Shown: positions 58,586-64,000 of the stretch, in pieces
How the letters are laid out: each line of letters begins with the position of its first letter
How positions within the stretch are numbered: the first letter of the stretch is position 1
NCBI GenBank assembly: GCA_016742275.1
Contig: JACVCD010000001.1
Location: 1 to 64,000 of the forward strand
Direction: 5' to 3'
DNA: 64,000 nt
Source: Gemmatimonadaceae bacterium
GTDB taxonomy: Bacteria; Gemmatimonadota; Gemmatimonadetes; Gemmatimonadales; Gemmatimonadaceae
Made by a program: the position numbers and the translations under genes
The notes under the pieces: model-generated
What the model was told of the DNA's origin: nothing
Database searches by the model: none
Seen by the model: only the letters and a program-made list of their open reading frames with translations

Positions 58586-61048
58586 TCAGTGCACGGGCCA
58601 GATGGCTCGTGCACGGGCAATGGCGGAGGTCAATGATTCACCAGTGAATGGCTTTTGGACATACGGCACATGCCTGGCTTCGAGCAGACCCTGTGCATGC
58701 GGGTTCACGCTGTAACCGCTCACTGCCACTGCGGGAATCGCCGGAAACTCCTCGGCCATCTGCTCGATCAATTCGAGGCCTCCCATATCGGGCATCGTCA
58801 GATCGGTCACGACGAGCCCCACGTCATCGGCGCGCACCCGAAGGAAGTCGAGCGCTTCCTGCCCAGTGGCCGCCGTATACACGGCTTCACCTGCGCGCTC
58901 GAGCATGCGACGACCGAGGTCACGAAGTCTGGCATCGTCATCCACCAGCAGGATGCTGCCGCGTCGCACGGGATGCTGTGGGGCGGTATCGGCACTCTGC
59001 GACAGAGGAGTCGAAACCACGGGAGTAGTCGGCGCCGAATCCATGATCGTGATCGGCCAATGCGCGCGCACGGTGTTCCCATCGGCATCGGATTGCACCG
59101 AGAGAAATCCTCCCGTCTGACGCAGCAACGTGTGTGCGACGGCCAATTCGAGCTCACGCGCTCGCTCGCCACCTTCTGGATCGAACGTCGGAGCGCCAAG
59201 TCGCTCACCAAGATTCTTCTCGACCGGCGGGGCTGTGTCGTGCACACTGAGCGTCGCCATGGCACGCGGCTGGCGAACATGGGCTGGACGTGCCAATAGG
59301 TGGGTGGCAGGCGGAGCGATTTGCTCGATACTGACACGCACGGTAATGACACCACGCGCTGGGAGCGCCGATCGCGCCTGTCGCACCAGCGCCTCGACGA
59401 CTTCGCGAACACGCAGCGGATCAATCGCGGCATAGGTCGGCGAAGACGTAGCGTCGATGACCAACTGTATTCCCGCAGGCCACTCTTCCACCAACCCGTC
59501 ACGCCATTGATGCACCAATGGTAGCACGTCCACTACTTCGCTCAGCGGATTCGGACGTCGACCAGCCGCCAGGAGACGCCGCGTCAATGACTCCGCGCGA
59601 TCCGTGGCCCGTTCGATGGCCGCCACATCATCGAGATGCGGTGACGTTTCACTGAATCCGTCACGCAGGAAGGTGCTCGCCGCACGAATGACGGTGAGCA
59701 GATTATTGAGATCGTGACCGATGCCACCGGCCACCTGCGCGACCGTTTCAAGCGCCTGCGTTTCGCGCAGGCGTTCTTCCGCGTGACGCATGTCGGTCAC
59801 ATCGCTGAAGACGGCGATCGATGCGTAGGGTCGTGTCTCTCCAAGGCGGACGAGCGCGTCAGCCGACACGGCCAACCATGTTGTACGGCCTCCGGGACCA
59901 CCACGAGTCACCCGCATGAATTGCCTGGGCTGGCTATGCCCCGTGCGTAGGGCCTCCAGTCCGGGATGCTGTGTGGTCGGCCATGGCTCTCCGGCTTCGT
60001 CCATCGCCTGCCAGTCGTGATCAACGGGCTGAAGCCCCGTGAGCTGTGCTCCGGTCAGGCCGAGGATGCGTTCAGCGGCCGGATTGTGCATGCGGATCAC
60101 GCCGTCACCATCGTGCAGCACGATGCCCTCGCGCATACCGGCAATCAGTGTACGGAATCGTGCCTCAGCATCGTCTCGCTGCTGCGACGCCTGCTGCAAC
60201 GCCGACTGATCATGCACGATGCAATGCAACAACGACTGCCCGTCACTGTTCACCCGTCCCACACGCAATTCGACGGCACGTCGTGCGCCGTTGGATACCC
60301 GATGCTCGCGAACAAGGCGCAGCCCGCCAGACTCCGGCAACGCCGTGAGTTCACGCCAGTGTTCGAGCCCCACGGACTCGATGTCGGTAAGAGACATGGT
60401 GCACAGCGTCGTTCGCGACCACCCGTAGAACGACTCCGCCGCCGTGTTCGCCTCCACAATGCGTGCGGTGGTGCGATCCACCAGCAATTGCACCGCCGAT
60501 GGATTCTCGAATAGCTGCCTGAATCGCGCTTCGCTTGCTTCGAGTGCGAGTTGCGCACGATGCCGCTGTGTCACATCGCGCGAAGAAATCGCGACAGCTT
60601 CACCGGGAAGCGGCACGAGTTGACGCTGCAGCCAGCGGTCGGGCTCCTCAGGGCTTGGTGCATGCTGCGTCGTCTCGAACGCACGCTGCGTGAGAATCGC
60701 CGCGCACAACTGCTCCCAGAGTCGCCAGGCGCGACTGTTGGGGAAGATGTCGAGCAGAGACCGACCAATCAGTTGTTCGCGTGGCTGCCCAACCATGGCA
60801 CTGGCACGGGCATTGAGCTCGACGATCACAAAGTCCGTGATCTCACCGGTCGAAGAGCGAACCGCTCGGGCAATGGCGAAGGAATCGAAACCTGCGTCCA
60901 GCACACCACGCAACATGGCATACCCGTCCGCAGCTTCAGGACCTGCCAATCCGGAACCCTGGCTTGACCCTTGGCGGGGGTCCTGTCCGGGATCGGAATG
61001 AGGCCCGGTCGATGGCACGTTCTGTCGGGGGGGCGAGGCGTCGTTCAC
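58586..61048 (-). CDS. PAS hybrid histidine kinase with degenerate ATP-binding domain
   Basis: The 820-residue protein (GTG 61046-61048) has three or more PAS domains (FDSFAIARAVRSSTGEITDF, RFRQLFENPSAVQLLVDRTT, RFRTLIAGMREGIVLHDGDG). A H-box GGIGHDLNNLLTVIRAA with His445 and a C-terminal receiver (ILLVDDDARLRDL, VVTDLTMPDMGG with Asp749) follow. The catalytic domain is eroded: the N-box Asn-Ala is Gln-Ala (ALVRQARSALP), DTGxG reads DTAPPVEK, and the G2 box is lost. It probably cannot bind ATP in the normal way and may act as a phosphatase, an acceptor or a sensor partner. Confidence 0.85.
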   Translation of the reverse strand: MNDASPPRQNVPSTGPHSDPGQDPRQGSSQGSGLAGPEAADGYAMLRGVLDAGFDSFAIARAVRSSTGEITDFVIVELNARASAMVGQPREQLIGRSLLDIFPNSRAWRLWEQLCAAILTQRAFETTQHAPSPEEPDRWLQRQLVPLPGEAVAISSRDVTQRHRAQLALEASEARFRQLFENPSAVQLLVDRTTARIVEANTAAESFYGWSRTTLCTMSLTDIESVGLEHWRELTALPESGGLRLVREHRVSNGARRAVELRVGRVNSDGQSLLHCIVHDQSALQQASQQRDDAEARFRTLIAGMREGIVLHDGDGVIRMHNPAAERILGLTGAQLTGLQPVDHDWQAMDEAGEPWPTTQHPGLEALRTGHSQPRQFMRVTRGGPGGRTTWLAVSADALVRLGETRPYASIAVFSDVTDMRHAEERLRETQALETVAQVAGGIGHDLNNLLTVIRAASTFLRDGFSETSPHLDDVAAIERATDRAESLTRRLLAAGRRPNPLSEVVDVLPLVHQWRDGLVEEWPAGIQLVIDATSSPTYAAIDPLRVREVVEALVRQARSALPARGVITVRVSIEQIAPPATHLLARPAHVRQPRAMATLSVHDTAPPVEKNLGERLGAPTFDPEGGERARELELAVAHTLLRQTGGFLSVQSDADGNTVRAHWPITIMDSAPTTPVVSTPLSQSADTAPQHPVRRGSILLVDDDARLRDLGRRMLERAGEAVYTAATGQEALDFLRVRADDVGLVVTDLTMPDMGGLELIEQMAEEFPAIPAVAVSGYSVNPHAQGLLEARHVPYVQKPFTGESLTSAIARARAIWPVH

Positions 61049-61062
61049 GGAGCAAGGCAAGG

Positions 61063-61086
61063 GGGACTGGCAAGGTCGCCAGTCCC
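61063..61086. promoter_or_regulatory. Nine-bp hairpin in the divergent region before the kinase
   Basis: GGGACTGGC (61063-61071) pairs with GCCAGTCCC (61078-61086). It lies in the leader of the minus-strand kinase, 15 bp before its start, and could sequester the start region or be an operator for the divergent AraC-like regulator. Confidence 0.4.
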
Positions 61087-61170
61087 GTAGTGTGACGCTA
61101 CGCCCCCCTCCGGCGTCAAGGGGGTGATGTCTCAGTCTCTTTCTTTCACTTCCCTTGAACGGATCGTCGC

Positions 61171-61986
61171 ATGGGCGTAATCGCGACGCTACTCGCACAT
61201 GAGCCACGGCTGGCGCGGCTTCGCGCAGCCGCGCGGGATCGTTATCGCTTCGTCCCCTGCGAAGATTGGACGTCGTTGACGCGCGCGTGTGAACGCGGGC
61301 CAATCAACGTCGTGGTCTTCGATCTGTATGTGGACGGTCGCGCCGACTTCGAACGCGTACGTCAATTGCGTGTTCGTGTTCCCCGAGCGGCGCTCGTCGC
61401 CTATGTGGATGTTACGCGAGAGCGGGCCAAGGACATGTTCGATGCCGGTCGGTGTGGCATCGACGTGCTGATCGTGGCCGATGAAACCGACACGCCGCAG
61501 ATGCTTGGCGCCCTGCTCGATCAGGCCGAAGCACGCAGCGTCTCGAGTCTGCTCAAGCCGCATCTGGCCGGACTCCGCAGCGTGGTTCGTGACGCGGTGA
61601 TGTTGTCGGTCACGCGCGCTCACGAGCGCCTGACGCCGGACAGCCTCGCGCGCCTGATTGCGGTGTCGCGTCGTTTGCTCAGCAAGCGTCTCGAGGGAGC
61701 ACAGTTGCCGCCGCCGCATCAGTTGCTGACGTGGGGTCGACTCATCGTCGCCGCCAGCATGCTGGAAGACGGCTCGCGCAGCGCCGATGGTGTGGCCAGC
61801 GCACTCGACTTCCCGTCGGGATCCGCGTTCCGCAACACCTGCCAACGCTATCTGGGTTGCACGCCGCACCAGATCCGCCTCCGTGGTGGCGCCGGCTGGG
61901 TCATTCAGGAACTGCTGGTCAATCGTGAAAAGCGCCGTCAGGTGTCGGATCACGAAGACGATATGCACGACTCGGCAGCTGCCTGA
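61171..61986 (+). CDS. AraC-like regulator with receiver-like N-terminus
   Basis: The 271-residue protein has a receiver-like N-terminal half (INVVVFDLYVDGRADFERV, RAALVAYVDVTRERAKDMF) without the full acidic pocket. A C-terminal AraC HTH follows (SADGVASALDFPSGSAFRNT, CQRYLGCTPHQIRLRGG). It is divergent from the degenerate kinase with 122 bp between. The pairing suggests a signalling unit, but neither partner has a complete phosphotransfer site. Confidence 0.86.
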   Translation: MGVIATLLAHEPRLARLRAAARDRYRFVPCEDWTSLTRACERGPINVVVFDLYVDGRADFERVRQLRVRVPRAALVAYVDVTRERAKDMFDAGRCGIDVLIVADETDTPQMLGALLDQAEARSVSSLLKPHLAGLRSVVRDAVMLSVTRAHERLTPDSLARLIAVSRRLLSKRLEGAQLPPPHQLLTWGRLIVAASMLEDGSRSADGVASALDFPSGSAFRNTCQRYLGCTPHQIRLRGGAGWVIQELLVNREKRRQVSDHEDDMHDSAAA

Positions 61987-62010
61987 TCGAGACGACAAAC
62001 ACGAGACGAC

Positions 62011-62046
62011 AGGGGCCTCGGCACAACGCCGGGGCCCTTCGTCTTT
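62011..62046 (+). terminator. Rho-independent-like terminator after the AraC-like gene
   Basis: AGGGGCCTCGGC (62011-62022) pairs with GCCGGGGCCCTT (62028-62039), including two wobble pairs, around a five-base loop. CGTCTTTG follows. Confidence 0.7.
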
Positions 62047-62066
62047 GTCGGTGATATGTTGAGGCT

Positions 62067-62675
62067 ATGCTTTATGTCGGCCTCACGGGCAGTATCGCCT
62101 CCGGAAAATCCACGGTGTCGTCCGCGTTGGCTGCTCGCGGCGCAACACTCATCGATTCCGACCAACTCGCTCGCGAGGTCGTGGAGCCCGACTCCGCTGG
62201 GCTCGCGGCAATCGTGGAGCGATTCGGTGGCGAAGTGCTGCAGCACGACGGCACACTCGATCGGGCGGCCGTCCGCCATCGCATATTCTCCGACCCCGCT
62301 GCTCGCGATGCGCTGAATGCGATCGTGCATCCAGCGGTGCGTGCCTTGAGAGCGCGTCGTGTGGAAGAAGCCCGTGCACGCGGTGATCGCATCGTGATTG
62401 CCGACATTCCCCTGCTCTTCGAGCTCGGCCTGCAGCAGACGTTCGATGCAATCATCGTGGTCGACGCCAGCGAATCGATCCGGCGTGATCGCCTCGTGGG
62501 TACTCGTGGCCTCGGCGTGGCCGAAGCCCAGGCCATGATCAATTCCCAATGGCCAACCGAGAGGAAGCGCGCTGGTGCCACCTGGGTCATCGACAACAAC
62601 GGATCATTGGATGACCTCAGTCCACAGATTGCCTCGCTCTGGCAGGCCCTGGAGGCTCGCGCCGACACCGCGTAG
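62067..62675 (+). CDS. coaE: Dephospho-CoA kinase
   Basis: The 202-residue P-loop kinase (GLTGSIASGKSTVSSALAARG) catalyses the last step of CoA synthesis. DSDQLAREVVEP, IVHPAVRALRARRV, VIADIPLLFELGLQQTF and TRGLGVAEAQAMINSQWP are all diagnostic. TATGTT ends six bases before the ATG, another possible leaderless start. gcvH follows. Confidence 0.95.
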   Translation: MLYVGLTGSIASGKSTVSSALAARGATLIDSDQLAREVVEPDSAGLAAIVERFGGEVLQHDGTLDRAAVRHRIFSDPAARDALNAIVHPAVRALRARRVEEARARGDRIVIADIPLLFELGLQQTFDAIIVVDASESIRRDRLVGTRGLGVAEAQAMINSQWPTERKRAGATWVIDNNGSLDDLSPQIASLWQALEARADTA

Positions 62676-62771
62676 CCCCCTGATCCGTAACCGGCACCCC
62701 CGCTTCCGGAACGGCCTGCCAACGCGGATACTTCCCGCTGGATCATTTTCCTTTTCGCCTTGGAGCACTCC

Positions 62772-63158
62772 GTGTCGAATATCCCAGCCGACCTGCAGTA
62801 TACGAAGGACCACGAATACGTTCGCCCCACGACGGAAGCCGGTGTCGTGGCCATTGGCATCACCGACTATGCGCAGGGTGAGCTGGGCGACATCGTCTAC
62901 GTCGAACTGCCGAAGCCCGGCACCGCGTATTCCTCGCACGATGTGTTCGGGACTGTCGAAGCCGTAAAGGCCGTGTCCGAACTGTTCATGCCCGTGGCCG
63001 GTGAGATCGTGGAAATCAACGGCCGTCTCGACGGCGAGCCCGCGCTCATCAACACCGATCCCTACGGCGATGGCTGGATGATCAAGGTGCGTGTGGCGCC
63101 GGGTGGCGATGCAGGGCTGATGAGCGCCGACGAATACAAGACTCAGCTGGGTGAGTGA
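62772..63158 (+). CDS. gcvH: Glycine cleavage system H protein
   Basis: The 128-residue lipoyl carrier starts at GTG 62772 (MSNIPADLQYTKDHEYV), with GGAG at the right distance upstream. The lipoyl Lys lies in GTVEAVKAVSELFMPVAGEI near residue 65. It shuttles the aminomethyl group between GcvP and GcvT. gcvP lies downstream on the opposite strand, with a long hairpin between. Confidence 0.95.
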   Translation: MSNIPADLQYTKDHEYVRPTTEAGVVAIGITDYAQGELGDIVYVELPKPGTAYSSHDVFGTVEAVKAVSELFMPVAGEIVEINGRLDGEPALINTDPYGDGWMIKVRVAPGGDAGLMSADEYKTQLGE

Positions 63159-63177
63159 CCCGAGAATCTGAGGAACC

Positions 63178-63295
63178 GATGGCGTGAGGTTCTGAGGATT
63201 CGAGGATAAGAGAGCGGGCCCCGGGAACACCCTGTACTTCGGGTGCTCCCGGGGCCCGCACTCTTATCCTCAGATCCTTAAATCCTCACGCCATC
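63178..63295. terminator. Long nested inverted repeat between gcvH and gcvP
   Basis: Three perfect or near-perfect arms nest around TGTACTTC. GATGGCGTGAGG pairs with its complement at 63284-63295. GAGGATAAGAG (63202-63212) pairs with 63261-63271. A 19-bp stem with one mismatch joins 63214-63232 to 63241-63259. Repeated TGAGG motifs surround the outer arms. It is a bidirectional terminator and perhaps a repeat element. Confidence 0.85.
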
Positions 63296-63317
63296 TGTTC
63301 TCAAATCCTCCAGAACC

Positions 63318-64000
63318 TCAAGCGTATTCCTCGATGGGAGGACACGCACACACGAGGTTACGATCACCGAAGGCGCTCTCTACACGACGCACCGTCGGCC
63401 AGAACTTGCGGTCACGCGTCCACGCCGTGGGGTATGCTGCCTGCTGACGCGTGTACTTGTGCGTCCATTCGTCGGCGGTGCAGTGCGCAGCCGTGTGCGG
63501 CGCGTTCTTGAGGACATTGTCCTCGCGATCCGCTTCGCCGCGCTCGATGGCAGCGATTTCTTCGCGCATGCCGATCATCGCTTCGATGAAGCGATCGAGC
63601 TCCACCTTCGACTCGCTCTCGGTGGGCTCCACCATCAGCGTGCCGGCGACGGGAAATGACAGTGTCGGCGCATGGAAGCCGTAGTCCATGAGACGCTTGG
63701 CCAGATCCTCAGCTTCGATGCCCGCCAAGGCCTTGAGTGAGCGCGTGTCGAGAATGCACTCATGCGCCACCAGACCATTCTGCCCCTGATACAGCACCGG
63801 GTAGTGGGCTTCGAGCCGCTTGGCGATGTAGTTGGCGTTGAGGATGGCCACCTTCGTCGCATAGGCCAGCCCTTCGCCACCCATCATCTTGATGTACACG
63901 TACGAGATGGGGAGAATGCTCGCACTGCCCCATGGTGCCGCCGATACCGGTCCGATTGCCGTGGCCGAATCATGCGACGCCACCACCGGGTGTGTGGGCA
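63318..64000 (-). CDS. gcvP: Glycine dehydrogenase (decarboxylating), C-terminal part; 5' end outside the window
   Basis: About 220 C-terminal residues are visible, reading [21 protein letters not shown], then [45 protein letters not shown] and [17 protein letters not shown]. The last residues are CACPPIEEY. These match P-protein, which decarboxylates glycine and loads H protein. The frame is open to the right edge and the PLP site must lie outside. It is convergent with gcvH. Confidence 0.96.
   Translation of the reverse strand, partial: PTHPVVASHDSATAIGPVSAAPWGSASILPISYVYIKMMGGEGLAYATKVAILNANYIAKRLEAHYPVLYQGQNGLVAHECILDTRSLKALAGIEAEDLAKRLMDYGFHAPTLSFPVAGTLMVEPTESESKVELDRFIEAMIGMREEIAAIERGEADREDNVLKNAPHTAAHCTADEWTHKYTRQQAAYPTAWTRDRKFWPTVRRVESAFGDRNLVCACPPIEEYA

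Overview
The window is one 64 kb stretch of a GC-rich bacterial chromosome, densely packed with mostly housekeeping and repair genes. Several features point to a Gram-negative, respiring, free-living bacterium. These are a Ccm cytochrome c maturation operon, a di-heme peroxidase lipoprotein, many lipobox and signal-peptide proteins, one PEP-CTERM protein, split iron-sulphur L-serine dehydratase, and DciA in place of a DnaC-type helicase loader. The overall protein flavour suggests Gemmatimonadota (Gemmatimonas-like), but that is inference because no search could be run. No tRNA, rRNA, CRISPR array, insertion sequence or prophage was recognised. Both ends cut genes: imuB on the left and gcvP on the right.

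Layout. 1-6 kb is a translesion mutasome operon: the 3' part of imuB, an SRAP (HMCES/YedK-type) abasic-site protein gene, and dnaE2. 5.9-6.7 kb is a graveyard holding the 3' ends of a second, diverged imuB and dnaE2. Between them, on the opposite strand, sits a small two-gene cassette (a frameshifted DUF4258-like gene plus DUF2283). 6.8-11.3 kb carries an exported hydrolase, the PEP-CTERM protein, a lipoprotein and sdaAA/sdaAB. 11.4-18.2 kb has uvrA, cutA, an ABC exporter pair and a short mutY. 18.2-21.9 kb is a ccmE-ccmF-ccmH-(ccmI-like) operon of variant type. 22-28 kb has glpK, mtnA, an ArsR-type regulator with an SRPBCC partner, an enoyl-CoA hydratase, then recF-dciA. gyrB follows from its own promoter. 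30-40 kb has the peroxidase, a Kef-type antiporter, a pyrimidine nucleoside phosphorylase, TPR and YtxH proteins, ligA and a phosphoribosyltransferase. 40.4-42.5 kb is a tight TPR/ParA-like/lipoprotein operon. 42.5-52 kb has fadD, a Trm112-like protein, an SDR, folE with a PTPS/QueD homologue, a probable 6S RNA, a GNAT protein and sbcCD. 52-64 kb has two secreted proteins, a stand-alone Lrp ligand-binding domain, an aminotransferase, a degenerate DEAD-box protein with a DbpA RNA-binding domain, tdk, a degenerate hybrid histidine kinase facing an AraC-like regulator, coaE, gcvH and gcvP.

How the genes fit together. DNA damage handling dominates (ImuB, SRAP, DnaE2, UvrA, MutY, RecF, LigA, SbcCD). 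Pyrimidine salvage (tdk, the nucleoside phosphorylase) and pterin chemistry (folE, queD-like) are represented. Glycine and serine catabolism is represented by gcvH/gcvP and sdaAA/AB. The most unusual items are the relic mutasome, two proteins that keep a family fold but have lost its catalytic motifs (an RNA helicase and a histidine kinase), the CxxxY-type CcmE with a Tat-exported CPCPC CcmH, the 6S RNA candidate, and a recurring -10-like box 5-8 nt before start codons that suggests leaderless transcription.
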